A DNA stretch of 64,000 bases from CAUZIZ01 sp965218775 (GCA_965218775.1 CBDCLS010000005.1:558001-622000), one strand, 5' to 3'; positions 45,322-53,747 are shown, counted from the first letter of the stretch. Made by a program: numbers and translations. The notes: generated from the letters alone by a model not told the origin.

Positions 45322-45480
45322 CTAATGGATCCCTGGGGTGAGTTCCGGTTGAGGGAAACAAGGCAGTGCAGTGGCAGAATTCGAACATGTTCCAGTAAAC
45401 TTGTATCAGATCTCATTTATTTTAAGGCATCTTGAACCTTTCCGCACTCGGTGCATCAGTCTGGAGGGATTGTCTACTAA

Positions 45481-45660
45481 ATGAGACGTTCTGTCCTTAG
45501 CGCCGTAACAGTTCGAGTCCTATCAGTATCTTCAATCCAAATCAGGCGGGCAATTCTGTTTTACGAGCAATTGTTCAATGTCGCCAGCCTGCTTGGAAGG
45601 AAGGATCTGGTCTTTGTGGCGTTTCCACTCAACATCCGGGGCGCCACGGTGTACCGGTAA
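45481..45660 (+). CDS. Small hypothetical frame in a 402-base gap
   Basis: Fifty-nine codons: MRRSVLSAVTVRVLSVSSIQ, then IRRAILFYEQLFNVASLLGR and VFVAFPLNIRGATVYR. There is no good ribosome-binding site and I recognise no family. It could be a gene fragment. The rest of 45322-45724 is non-coding to my reading. Confidence 0.25.
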   Translation: MRRSVLSAVTVRVLSVSSIQIRRAILFYEQLFNVASLLGRKDLVFVAFPLNIRGATVYR

Positions 45661-45724
45661 GGGCCGCCGCTCTCCAGTACTAGAGGCCGCAGTGCCGGAC
45701 CGGTCGTAGATTTAGGTAAATCCG

Positions 45725-46450
45725 ATGAAAAAGCTAGTGTTGGGAATCGCGGCGATTTCGCTTCTGGCGAGCGGCCCAGCCTGGGCTGGGAAGTTCTGGG
45801 AAGATACCGATTTCCTCAAATGGAGTGAGAGTGACGTGATCAAGATGCTGACCAAATCCCCCTGGTCTCGCCAGATCGACTTGAGCGTTCCAGTTTCCCA
45901 AGCGGCCGTTTGGGGGCCGGTGCCATTTCTCACATTTGTCCTCCGGATGACCCTGACCATGCGGTGGCTGAGTGCCGCTCCGGTGAGGGAGGCATTCGCC
46001 AGAGCCCGTTTCGGGGATGCGGCAAAGACCTCTCCCGAGGCCCTCAAGCTCCTGGAGCTGGAACCTGACTATTACATAATCGGGATAGGCGGCCTCCATC
46101 GTGGATTGCTGGACGTTAGCGGGAGATCTGGGTTTCCAGCCTGGATGGCACAGATGGACCCACCAGAGCGGCAGAGTTTCCTGTTTGAGCAGATGAAGAA
46201 AGAGACCATCCTCAAGATAAAGGGGCGTGATCCAATACCCGCTAGGGATGTCCGTTTTGGAAGCGACCAAGGAGAAGTGCTGAATGCCAAGACGGGTCAG
46301 TCGGGCGTGGAGTTAGTTGTTTTCTTCCCAAAAGAGGAGATCATGCTGAAGGACAAGACAGTCGAGTTCATAACCACGCTCATGGACAGGAAAATCTCCA
46401 AGAAGTTCAAGCTGAAGGACATGGTCTTCCACGGCAAACTTGAGCTTTGA
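45725..46450 (+). CDS. Secreted hypothetical protein (acidobacterial GWxTD-like family)
   Basis: The 241-residue product has a signal peptide (KKLVLGIAAISLLASGPAWA) followed by GKFWEDTDFLKWSESDVIKM and LTKSPWSRQI, the opening of a family frequent in Acidobacteriota. No catalytic residues are recognisable. It has a charged C-terminus (LKDKTVEFITTLMDRKISKK). The gene appears intact and is followed at 20 bases by a 175-bp MITE. Function unknown. Confidence 0.72.
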   Translation: MKKLVLGIAAISLLASGPAWAGKFWEDTDFLKWSESDVIKMLTKSPWSRQIDLSVPVSQAAVWGPVPFLTFVLRMTLTMRWLSAAPVREAFARARFGDAAKTSPEALKLLELEPDYYIIGIGGLHRGLLDVSGRSGFPAWMAQMDPPERQSFLFEQMKKETILKIKGRDPIPARDVRFGSDQGEVLNAKTGQSGVELVVFFPKEEIMLKDKTVEFITTLMDRKISKKFKLKDMVFHGKLEL

Positions 46451-46473
46451 CTTGAGTCCCGGATCACCTCTAG

Positions 46474-46648
46474 CCCGTATTTCTCATCGCCGGTCTACTA
46501 CGTCGCCGCAATCATCCGCCCTGGCTGTGTTTCGCTCGGTCGGCCTCCTCGACGTACTGTACAAGTACGACTGCGGAGGCCTCGGTCGCAAGCCTTGCCA
46601 GGACGGCCCTTGCGACGCCTCGCTACGACAGGCGATGAGAAATGCGGG
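46474..46648 (+). mobile_element. 175-bp MITE, copy 2
   Basis: Starts CCCGTATTTCTCATCGCCGG and ends CAGGCGATGAGAAATGCGGG, flanked by CTAG (46470-46473 and 46649-46652). Nearly identical inside to copies 1 and 3. It lies between the hypothetical gene and the kinase. Confidence 0.88.
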
Positions 46649-46751
46649 CTAGCCCAACACATCTGCGACGCTGAGCAAACCGTCAGCAACATCAGACGAG
46701 AATCGAAACAGAGACGTGAAAGCCCTGTGATATCGACGAGAGGAATAGACT

Positions 46752-46835
46752 CGTCTATCCTTCCGATTTCTATAGATGCCCTCACCTGGCATTGCCCTTC
46801 CAGACCCAAGGATCTAGTATTCGTTAGATAACTTC
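46752..46835. repeat. Upstream repeat G, copy 1
   Basis: TCTATCCTTCCGATTTCTAT, GCCCTTCCAGACCC and GATCTAGTATTCGTTAGATA. A second copy at 59388-59470 lies about 170 bases before another gene start. Here it lies about 25 bases before the kinase TTG. It may be a regulatory element or a mobile-element fragment; the minus-strand readings of the two copies encode similar peptides (NTRSLGLEGQ and NTRSLSLEGQ). Confidence 0.6.
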
Positions 46836-46860
46836 CCCCTTTTAGCGTGGAGGCCCGCGT

Positions 46861-47724
46861 TTGATAGGCGAGACCATCGCCCACTACACCATTACCGAGA
46901 AGATCGGCCAAGGCGGCATGGGTGAGGTGTATCGGGCCACCGATACCAAGCTCAGTCGCGATGTGGCCCTGAAAGTCCTGCCTGAAGCCTTCGGCGCCGA
47001 TCGGGAACGCATGGCCCGCTTCTCCCGTGAAGCTCAGGTGCTGGCATCACTGAATCATCCCAACATCGCCTCCATTTATGGTCTGGAAGACTCCGACGAC
47101 AAGCACGCCCTGGTGTTGGAGTTGGTCGAAGGGGATACGTTGGCAGAGCGGGTTAACAAAGGGGCTATTCCCCTGGAGGAAAGCCTGAAGATCGCTCTTC
47201 AAATGGCCGAGGCACTGGAAGCAGCCCACGAGACAGGCATCATCCATCGGGATCTCAAACCCGCCAATGTGAAGATCACCCCCGAAGGTAAGGTCAAGGT
47301 CCTGGACTTTGGTCTTGCCAAGGCAATGGAAGAGGAAGTCGTACCCGAGGACATCAGCCAATCACCTACGATCAGCCATATGGCCACGAAGGCCGGAATG
47401 ATTCTAGGGACGGCGGCCTATATGTCTCCAGAGCAGGCAAGAGGGAAGCCCGTGGATAAGCGCACAGATATCTGGGCCTTCGGGGCGGTCTTCTACGAAA
47501 TGCTCACCGGTGAGAGAGCTTTTGAGGGAGGCGATGCCTCAGAGGTTCTTGCCTCCGTCATCAAAGTCGACATCGACTGGAACAGATTACCGAGCGAGAT
47601 ACCGCAAATTCTAAAGAGATGGCTGCGGAGGTGTTTACAAGCGGATCGAAAACAGCGTTTGCACAATGGCAAGCAACAGCCTAGACCTTCAAGTTGGCGA
47701 TCACATCAAATGGCTAGGCGATGA
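46861..47724 (+). CDS. Serine/threonine protein kinase, truncated after the catalytic domain
   Basis: A TTG start at 46861 has GTGGAGG 6 bases upstream. The Hanks-type kinase domain is complete: GQGGMGEVYRATDTKL (glycine loop), VALKVLPEAFG (Lys), IIHRDLKPANVKI (catalytic loop), LDFGLAKAM (DFG) and YMSPEQARGKPVDKRTD. It breaks at RKQRLHNGKQ, where relatives continue RLRDIGDARIEL, and the last 20 codons read into the start of the next gene. The usual transmembrane segment and sensor or WD40 domain are gone. The kinase domain might still be expressed. Confidence 0.85.
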   Translation: MIGETIAHYTITEKIGQGGMGEVYRATDTKLSRDVALKVLPEAFGADRERMARFSREAQVLASLNHPNIASIYGLEDSDDKHALVLELVEGDTLAERVNKGAIPLEESLKIALQMAEALEAAHETGIIHRDLKPANVKITPEGKVKVLDFGLAKAMEEEVVPEDISQSPTISHMATKAGMILGTAAYMSPEQARGKPVDKRTDIWAFGAVFYEMLTGERAFEGGDASEVLASVIKVDIDWNRLPSEIPQILKRWLRRCLQADRKQRLHNGKQQPRPSSWRSHQMARR

Positions 47725-48250
47725 TCTCTGCCACCCCGATTCAAACGAGATGGAAAGGCTCCACCTCCCGCATGCTGCAATAGGCAAAGTCCTCCAGGTC
47801 AGCGACAACCCTCTTGCGCAGTACGTGGGGAAGGAACTGGGTGTCTCAATCGGTGATGCTTCCTGGGCGCTGATCCAGTTTCAGAACGGATTCCGCATGA
47901 TCCTTCGGCCAGGTCAGCAGTTCCAAAAGATAGAGACTCCTGCCCAATTAGCTCCCAACTGGAAACCTGAGCAACCCCACGACTACTACAGAAAGGAAAC
48001 CCTAGGTCTTCAAGTGGGAGACTGGATTGTCTGGAAAGATGAGCAGTTTGAGATCCTGGACGAGCACGGCAATCCGGTCATCTTCCCTGGCATGAAGGGG
48101 AAGGTGATCAAGCTCAGTGACGGCCTGGCACCCCACATCCTGGATGGCCGTGATACCGCCGTCCTACCTTGGGTTCTGGTTGAGTTTGAGAATGGTCTAC
48201 TGGCCACTGTAGATATGGAAATGAAGTGGGAGAAGGTCCTTGATGAGTGA
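47666..48250 (+). CDS. Hypothetical protein with two repeated SH3-like modules
   Basis: The 194-residue frame from ATG 47666 has two similar halves: LQVGDHIKWLGDD...GKVLQVSDNP...WALIQFQNGFRM and LQVGDWIVWKDEQ...GKVIKLSDGL...WVLVEFENGLLA. Each may be a small beta-barrel of KOW or SH3 type. I do not recognise the family. It overlaps the truncated kinase end by 59 bases in another frame, a likely result of the deletion that joined the two. No ribosome-binding site is evident, so expression is uncertain. Confidence 0.6.
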   Translation: MASNSLDLQVGDHIKWLGDDLCHPDSNEMERLHLPHAAIGKVLQVSDNPLAQYVGKELGVSIGDASWALIQFQNGFRMILRPGQQFQKIETPAQLAPNWKPEQPHDYYRKETLGLQVGDWIVWKDEQFEILDEHGNPVIFPGMKGKVIKLSDGLAPHILDGRDTAVLPWVLVEFENGLLATVDMEMKWEKVLDE

Positions 48251-48352
48251 ACAGAATCTGGACGTCCTTTCAAAACCCTCACCCCATTGATCCTTCCAGT
48301 CCGCCGCGATAGCCTGGCTCTCGGCAAGACTCCCCGGCAAGGAGGATGGATG

Positions 48353-49771
48353 ATGAGGACGGCACTGCTTTTTTTCAGTCTGCTGCTCTCCCTGGCGGCG
48401 GCATCGGCGAACCCAGCCGAGACCACAGAGGCCCTGGACATCGGCTCACGCCTGGAACTGTTCGTGGATGACTATCTGATCGACTCGAGGGAGGGGGTAA
48501 GGCTGCAGCTGCACGAGCCCCAGCCAGAGGAGGTGGTCCTGGTGGCGGACGCGCCCTGGGAGGGCAATATCTCCGGCTACTTCAACGTCTTTCGGGATGG
48601 CGAGCTGTACCGGATGTACTATCGGGGCGCCCACGCTCCGACGCCCACGACTCGGGGCAAGTACTCAGTTGCCTGCTACGCCGAAAGTAGAGACGGCATC
48701 CACTGGATCAAGCCCGAAGTGGGCCTCTTCGAGGCCGAAGGCTCCAAGGCCAACAACATCATCTGGAACGGTGACTGGAGAATCTCCAGCTTCGTCGCCT
48801 TCAAGGATTTCAATCCCGATTCCGCCCAAGACGCTCGCTACAAGGCCTTCGCGCGTCATGGGCCTATAAGCGACGTCCTCTACGCCCTGAAATCGCCCGA
48901 TGGCATCCACTGGAGCCTGATGAGTCCCGACCCCGTCATCACCAAGGGAGCCTTCGACTCCCAGAACCTGGGCTTCTGGGACACAGTTCGTAGCCGTTAT
49001 GTGGCCTTCACCCGCATGGGACGGAAGGGGATACGGGATATCCAGTTCCAGACCTCGCAGGATTTTCTGAATTGGACCGATCCGGTGTTCCTGGAATACC
49101 CCGGAGCACCCGAGGAGCACCTGTATACGAACGCGATCCTGCCCTATGAGCGCGCACCACACCTGTTGCTCGGTTTTCCGACGCGCTTTCTGCCCGAGAC
49201 CCAACAGACCGAGCCCATCCTCATGGCCAGCCGCGACGGGGGCCGCAGCTTCCACCGCTGGCCGGAGGCGGTGATTCCGCGCAGCGCGCCACGGGATCGT
49301 GACGGAAACCGCAGCAACTACATGGTCTGGGGCCTGGTCCAGCTGCCCAGTAGGGACCACGAGTATTCGGTCTACGCCAAAGAGGCCTATTACCGAGGAC
49401 CGGCCGTACGCATCCGTCGCTTCACCTATCGAGTCGACGGCTTCGTCTCGGTCCACGCCGGTTACTTTGGGGGCGAGCTTGTCACGAAACCTCTAGTCTT
49501 CAACGGGGACAACCTAGTCCTGAACATCTCCACCTCAGCCGCTGGGAGCATCCGCCTGGAGATCCAGGATGCCAAAGGGAACCCACTCCCAGGCTTCGCC
49601 CTGGAGGAATCACCACTGATCTGGGGAGACGAGATCGAGCATACGGTGCGATGGAAACGGACTCACGCCAAGGCGACTTCAGATAAGCCCCTGGCCCGGA
49701 TTGCAGGCAAGCCGGTCCGGCTGCGCTTCGTGATGAAGGATGCGGATCTCTATTCCTTGAGGTTCAGGTAG
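48353..49771 (+). CDS. Glycosidase-like beta-propeller protein, intact reference member
   Basis: ATG 48353 (7 bases after AGGAGG) or 48350. Signal peptide TALLFFSLLLSLAAASANPA, then LDIGSRLELFVDDYLIDSRE, propeller blades LYRMYYRGAHAP, ACYAESRDGIHWIKP, DARYKAFARHG and ALKSPDGIHWSL, and the C-terminal sandwich GSIRLEIQDAKGNPLPGFAL, ESPLIWGDEIEHTVRWKRTH and GKPVRLRFVMKDADLYSLRF. It is the full-length standard (about 473 residues) against which the damaged copies at 31723 and 37378 can be compared. Confidence 0.85.
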   Translation: MRTALLFFSLLLSLAAASANPAETTEALDIGSRLELFVDDYLIDSREGVRLQLHEPQPEEVVLVADAPWEGNISGYFNVFRDGELYRMYYRGAHAPTPTTRGKYSVACYAESRDGIHWIKPEVGLFEAEGSKANNIIWNGDWRISSFVAFKDFNPDSAQDARYKAFARHGPISDVLYALKSPDGIHWSLMSPDPVITKGAFDSQNLGFWDTVRSRYVAFTRMGRKGIRDIQFQTSQDFLNWTDPVFLEYPGAPEEHLYTNAILPYERAPHLLLGFPTRFLPETQQTEPILMASRDGGRSFHRWPEAVIPRSAPRDRDGNRSNYMVWGLVQLPSRDHEYSVYAKEAYYRGPAVRIRRFTYRVDGFVSVHAGYFGGELVTKPLVFNGDNLVLNISTSAAGSIRLEIQDAKGNPLPGFALEESPLIWGDEIEHTVRWKRTHAKATSDKPLARIAGKPVRLRFVMKDADLYSLRFR

Positions 49772-49939
49772 GAGAAGAGTCGGCAACTCGTTGGGGGCGT
49801 TGTTCCTCTCGCAGTTGGGAGACTACCTTCTCAATACCAGAGACAGTGCCCAGCCAGACAAGCATGCAGGAAGCACGGTGCCAGCTGCGAAGCTGCTCGT
49901 GTGCTTGAAACTGCCATCCTTGTCCTTGTTTCTCGAAAA

Positions 49940-50012
49940 GACGACCCACTCTTTTCAGCCACAAGCTTTTCGTGGTCGCATGACCGCTTGGTCTGCGCGG
50001 AATGACTGCTTC
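49940..50012 (+). repeat. Dispersed repeat H, copy 1
   Basis: GACGACCCACTCTTTTCAGC, CACAAGCTTTTCGTGGTCGC and TGACCGCTTGGTCTGCGCGG. A reverse-complement copy is at 59317-59387. Found in the 49772-50352 gap; the part before it (49772-49939) shows no gene. Confidence 0.6.
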
Positions 50013-50170
50013 TAGGCGTTCTGAGCCGTTCAGACGATCCCTGCTATCGAGTGCGTACTTTCGCCGAGAAGCAGACACTCACGAAGAGCCAAACTTCAAA
50101 CGCCCACGGACTGCTCTGTCGTTCGCAAGAAGCACCCCAAATAGCCAGATACGATCACTCGGGGAATTAA

Positions 50171-50345
50171 CCCGCATTTCTCATCGCCGGTCTACTACGT
50201 CGCCGCAATCATCCGCCCTGGCTGTGTTTCGCTCGGTCGGCCTCCTCGACGTACTGTACAAGTACGACTGCGGAGGCCTCGGTCGCAAGCCTTGCCAGGA
50301 CGGCCCTTGCGACGCCTCGCTACGACAGGCGATGAGAAATGCGGG
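50171..50345 (+). mobile_element. 175-bp MITE, copy 3
   Basis: Starts CCCGCATTTCTCATCGCCGG, ends CAGGCGATGAGAAATGCGGG and is flanked by TTAA (50167-50170 and 50346-50349). Same internal sequence as copy 2. Confidence 0.88.
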
Positions 50346-50352
50346 TTAACTG

Positions 50353-50664
50353 TCAAATGAAGGGCGTACCGCAAAGAGGGGCGGGCTGGTCTGGGAATCT
50401 CAGCGCGGGATTCCATTGGCCTGTCCCATGAGCCCGATAATCGGGGCCTTCTTTCTGGCCGAGTTGGACCAGCCCCAGGGCCGCATTGTTCGTGAAGCTT
50501 GTTACGTCCTCGACAGTTTCCTCCTGCTCTTGACGCTGGCGGGCTATCTTGCGAATCCGTGCACGGATTCGCTGAGGGTCTCCATAGCTCACTCCCTCGC
50601 TCACTCGTTTACTCCGATCAGATCTGGCAGTTTGACGGCTGAATCGTCTGGTGGCTAGAGTCAT
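50353..50664 (-). CDS. Small hypothetical protein, uncertain
   Basis: A 103-codon frame with GDPQRIRARIRKIARQRQEQ and EETVEDVTSFTNNAALGLVQ, rich in Arg, Gln and Glu. No family recognised. It abuts the MITE at 50345 and may be a remnant or a shadow. No convincing ribosome-binding site. Confidence 0.25.
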   Translation of the reverse strand: MTLATRRFSRQTARSDRSKRVSEGVSYGDPQRIRARIRKIARQRQEQEETVEDVTSFTNNAALGLVQLGQKEGPDYRAHGTGQWNPALRFPDQPAPLCGTPFI

Positions 50665-50685
50665 CGCCTTAGTACTCTCTCAGTC

Positions 50686-51405
50686 TCAAGAGCAGGAAGA
50701 CATTCCTGGCGTGATTCTCATGTCCCCACATGAACTGTTTGGTCCCCAAAGATACAGCGCCGAGAGCCACGCTCCACTCGCCAAACGGGTCGCAGTTATC
50801 CAACTGTTCCATGGTGGGAAGCATGGGCGCTGTGGATCCTCCTCGCTGCCAACGTAGACCCCCTTGATCATGTCGAGCGCGGCGTAGCTCGCCACGAGGA
50901 TCTCGAAGTTCTCCAGAGGCTTTTCGGGGGTGGCCACCAAGCTCATGTCGATCTGCGCAGGCCCGGTGATGCGCCACACGGCCTGGATCTCGACGGGGTG
51001 CTCCTTCGTAGACGGCCAGGTCAGCTCCGCCCCATCGACCAGCTCTCGCACCTGGGGCGCTTCGCCCCGTAACGAGCCGTGAAACGCCGTCTTGGTGTAG
51101 ACTCGGAACAGGTTGAGAATGCCGTCAAGGCGGCGACGCGACAGCTGGTCGAGCATGTCGTCCGCTGGATGCAGGTCCTTGTCCGTCGGCAAGAAGACCA
51201 GGCCGCGCAGCCCGTGGTCAGAGCCCTTCACTTGCCGGGTAGAGTCGCTGGCGACGAACGCGCCCCGAAGTTCCGACGTCTGGATGCGGTACGATTCGAT
51301 CCCGTCCTTCTTTTCCCAGCGGCCGTAGCTCGGCCTGGGGGCCTGACAGGAGACCCAGGTGGTAAGAAGCACGCTGGCGATGGACAGGTAGGTCAGTCGT
51401 ACCAT
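50686..51405 (-). CDS. Lipoprotein of unknown family, apparently frameshifted near its C-terminus
   Basis: From ATG 51405 the signal VRLTYLSIASVLLTTWVSC is a lipoprotein type (Cys after WVS). The body reads SYRIQTSELRGAFVASDSTR, FHGSLRGEAPQVRELVDGAE and PAQIDMSLVATPEKPLENFE, a coherent beta-rich protein. After VGSEEDPQRP (about 50830) this frame becomes implausible, whereas the neighbouring frame continues MEQLDNCDPFGEWSVALGAV and stops at 50669. One base is probably missing near 50828-50832. Function unknown. A longer in-frame start at 51477 lacks support. Confidence 0.6.
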   Translation of the reverse strand: MVRLTYLSIASVLLTTWVSCQAPRPSYGRWEKKDGIESYRIQTSELRGAFVASDSTRQVKGSDHGLRGLVFLPTDKDLHPADDMLDQLSRRRLDGILNLFRVYTKTAFHGSLRGEAPQVRELVDGAELTWPSTKEHPVEIQAVWRITGPAQIDMSLVATPEKPLENFEILVASYAALDMIKGVYVGSEEDPQRPCFPPWNSWITATRLASGAWLSALYLWGPNSSCGDMRITPGMSSCS

Positions 51406-51508
51406 GGCGGGGCGCCAGTATACTGCCCGCGCTGTTTCTCTGTCACGAAGAATTCGGAGTGGCCTGTGAATGGCCATTCGCCGCGGGTGACGAAACAGGA
51501 TGGAAGGT

Positions 51509-51733
51509 TCAGGGGGCGTCGCGAACGGCTCGTATATGATATTTGAACGTCAGCGCCCCGTTCGGCGATATCGCTACGTGGGCAGTTCCGCCCGGGTTGA
51601 AGTCGATGTAAAACGCCTGGGCCTTGCTGTCTGCGTCGATTGTGGACGACCAGTACCGGTAGGCTGTCCCCCTCCAAAGACGGATCTGAGCCCTCGACCT
51701 CGAAATAGGCAGAACGACTCCCAAACAGACCAC
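51509..51733 (-). pseudogene. DUF1566 (Lcl C-terminal) domain fragment
   Basis: The frame ends AYRYWSSTIDADSKAQAFYI and DFNPGGTAHVAISPNGALTF, KYHIRAVRDAP. YWSST...A-YIDF-G...RAVR is the C-terminal pattern of DUF1566 domains, usually in secreted proteins. The upstream part of the domain is missing, so it is a remnant. The flanking region 51478-51900 holds nothing else clear. Confidence 0.5.
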
Positions 51734-51900
51734 CTGACCTCCTTCTCTTCTGAAAGCCGGTCAAACCCGCTAACCTATGCGAGAACGCGGGTTTGATGGT
51801 TTTGTGATGATCGAATTGTCCAATATGTACCCCGACTGGCCCGATGAAGGGGAAGCCTGGCCGAGAGCGTGCGCTGGTTGAGGGCTTATCAGGAGGAGCG

Positions 51901-52695
51901 ATGGGGCGGATAGATCTGGACTTTAAGCCTGCGGTGCCGGTCTTTGACGCCAATATGGCCCTGGGGCGGCGGCAAAATCGGCGCCAGAGCGTGGATACGG
52001 CCGCGGATACGCTGGCGGCGATGAATAGGGTGGGGGTCGAGCGTGCTCTGGTCTACGCGCCGCACGCGGCCGTCTGCGATTCGCGCGAGGGCAATGGGCA
52101 GTTGCTCGAATTGATCGGGGATAACTCCCGGCTCGTGCCGCAGTTTGCCTGCAACCCCACCTTTGACGATATGGATGAATTCGATGCCGGGCTCAAGGAG
52201 CACGGGGTGCGTTCTATACGTTTGTTGCCCGCTGTGCACAACTATCCCTTTCGCGACTGGGTGGTGCGGCCGTGGCTGGAGTGGGCTGCGGCCGCGTGCA
52301 TTCCCATCTGGATGCCGGTGAATTGCGGGATTCCGGCCAGAAGAGGAGAACTCGATGCGATGCAGTTGAATCCCGAAGCGGTGCACGACACGCTCGTGGC
52401 GCATCCCGATGTCAAAGTGGTGTTGTGCGAGGTGCAGATCAGACATGTTCCCTGGGTTTTGCCGCTGCTCAGGAGCGTGCCGAATATTTATATGGATCTC
52501 TCCCGGTTTGTCATTACCGAAGGGATTGCGCTGCTGCTGGAGACGATCGGGGTGGAGCGCATGCTTTATGGATCCAGATTTCCCGACTCGCCTATGGCGG
52601 CACAACTATACAGCCTGCACCAATGCGGGTTGAGCGCAGAAGATTTGCAGGCCATCTGTGGGGGCAATCTGGAAGGGCTCTTGAGCGGAGGGTGA
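51901..52695 (+). CDS. Amidohydrolase-2-like protein without the metal-binding HxH
   Basis: ATG 51901 (AGGAGG 5 bases upstream). The 264-residue TIM-barrel belongs to the PF04909-type amidohydrolases: AAMNRVGVERALVYAPHAAV, CNPTFDDMDEFDAGLKEHGV and VRSIRLLPAVHNYPFRDWVV. The metal motif expected as DxHxH near the start is VFDANMALGRR, and the usual GSDxP near the end is YGSRFPDSP, so both His and the Asp ligand are replaced. It ends 2 bases before the start of a canonical partner, so the two are probably one operon. It is probably not a metal-dependent hydrolase. Confidence 0.82.
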   Translation: MGRIDLDFKPAVPVFDANMALGRRQNRRQSVDTAADTLAAMNRVGVERALVYAPHAAVCDSREGNGQLLELIGDNSRLVPQFACNPTFDDMDEFDAGLKEHGVRSIRLLPAVHNYPFRDWVVRPWLEWAAAACIPIWMPVNCGIPARRGELDAMQLNPEAVHDTLVAHPDVKVVLCEVQIRHVPWVLPLLRSVPNIYMDLSRFVITEGIALLLETIGVERMLYGSRFPDSPMAAQLYSLHQCGLSAEDLQAICGGNLEGLLSGG

Positions 52696-52697
52696 GC

Positions 52698-53440
52698 GTG
52701 GATACGCCTGTCATCGATTTCCACAACCACGTCGGGCGCTACGGGCACCTGCGCATGGACGACGACGTGGAGCGATTCCTGCGGATCATGGACGGGGCCG
52801 GCGTCGACCGGGCCTGCGTTTTCAACGTTTGGTACGGGGATGCCCGCTACGGCAACGACATGACGGCTCGATTCGTGGCGCGACATCCGGACCGCTTCAT
52901 CGGTTCCTGTTTTATCAATCCGCACTATCCCGAAGAGATCACTGCAGAGCTGGAGCGCTGCATCGACGGGTTGGGGATGAAGTACATCAAGCTCTACCCC
53001 GCCTACCTGGGCCGACCCATAGACGATCCGGCCTACGATCCGGTCTTTGAGTGGGCCGACGAGCGCGGCCTGGTGGTGATGAGCCACCACGACCGCTGGC
53101 CCGAGCCGCTACGCTATATCGGGGTGGCGCAGCGCTTTAAGAGGGTGCGCTGGGTGATTACCCACGCGGGCAATGGACCCTTTGGTCAGGCCGCTGCGGT
53201 GAAGGCGGCGCAGACGTGCGCCAACATCTATCTGGAGATTTCGACTTCGTTCGGCGACAGCCGCACGGTCGAGTTTCTGGTGGAGGGGGCGGGCGCCGAC
53301 CGGTGCTCTTTGGCTCGGATATGCCCGAACAGGAGGTGCGCTATCAATTGGGACGGATCATTACGGCCGACATCTCCGTCGAGGCCAAGCGCAAGATTCT
53401 GGGACTGAACGCCATCGAGTTGTTGGATCTGGAGATGTAG
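52698..53440 (+). pseudogene. Amidohydrolase-2 family protein, frameshifted
   Basis: The GTG at 52698 follows GGAGG and opens DTPVIDFHNHVGRYG with the canonical HxH metal motif. The barrel continues VDRACVFNVWYGDARYGNDM, LGMKYIKLYPAYLGRPIDDP, MSHHDRWPEP and WVITHAGNGPFGQAAAVKAA. At about 53303 the frame is lost (CCGGTGCTC for CCGGGTGCTC); the neighbouring frame resumes VLFGSDMPEQEVRYQLGRII and ends LNAIELLDLEM. Correcting one G gives a complete protein of about 248 residues. It is the intact-looking partner of the ligand-free protein upstream. Confidence 0.8.
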
Positions 53441-53558
53441 AAAGGAACAAGCCGCGATCTTTGAAAAGTTGCGTCCTGAGCATCCGCGACGGCTGGCACT
53501 CGAAGAGGATATGGCGCGCACCCGGGAGATGATCGAGCAGGATAGTGTCGGCTTCTAG
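53441..53558 (+). other. Short coding remnant after the amidohydrolase
   Basis: An open stretch to the stop at 53556-53558 reads QAAIFEKLRPEHPRRLALEE and DMARTREMIEQDSVGF. It has no start codon with a ribosome-binding site; it looks like the C-terminus of a lost gene. Nothing else is visible between here and the MITE at 53609. Confidence 0.35.
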
Positions 53559-53608
53559 GCGTTCTGCGCCGCGCATGAGCGATGGTGCCCGAATGCGCGC
53601 TTCCGCCT

Positions 53609-53747
53609 GAGGCTGTGTGAAAAGTCCAAAACCTCTTTGATTTAGGGGTCTCTTTACCCTTCCTACGACGGAGATCGTGGCTTGTACGCGATCCTATGAA
53701 GTCAAAATTTCAAATCCGAAATCATGAATGACTTTTCACACAGCCTC
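53609..53747 (+). mobile_element. 139-bp MITE, copy 1
   Basis: GAGGCTGTGTGAAAAGTC at 53609 and its reverse complement GACTTTTCACACAGCCTC ending at 53747; GCCT flanks both sides (53605-53608 and 53748-53751). A second copy lies inverted at 59174-59312. The ends match those of the IS1182 element. Confidence 0.9.

Noticed and set aside
52272..52697. N-terminal extension of the second amidohydrolase frame
   Set aside because: It overlaps the first amidohydrolase in another frame; the GTG at 52698 with GGAGG upstream is the better start.
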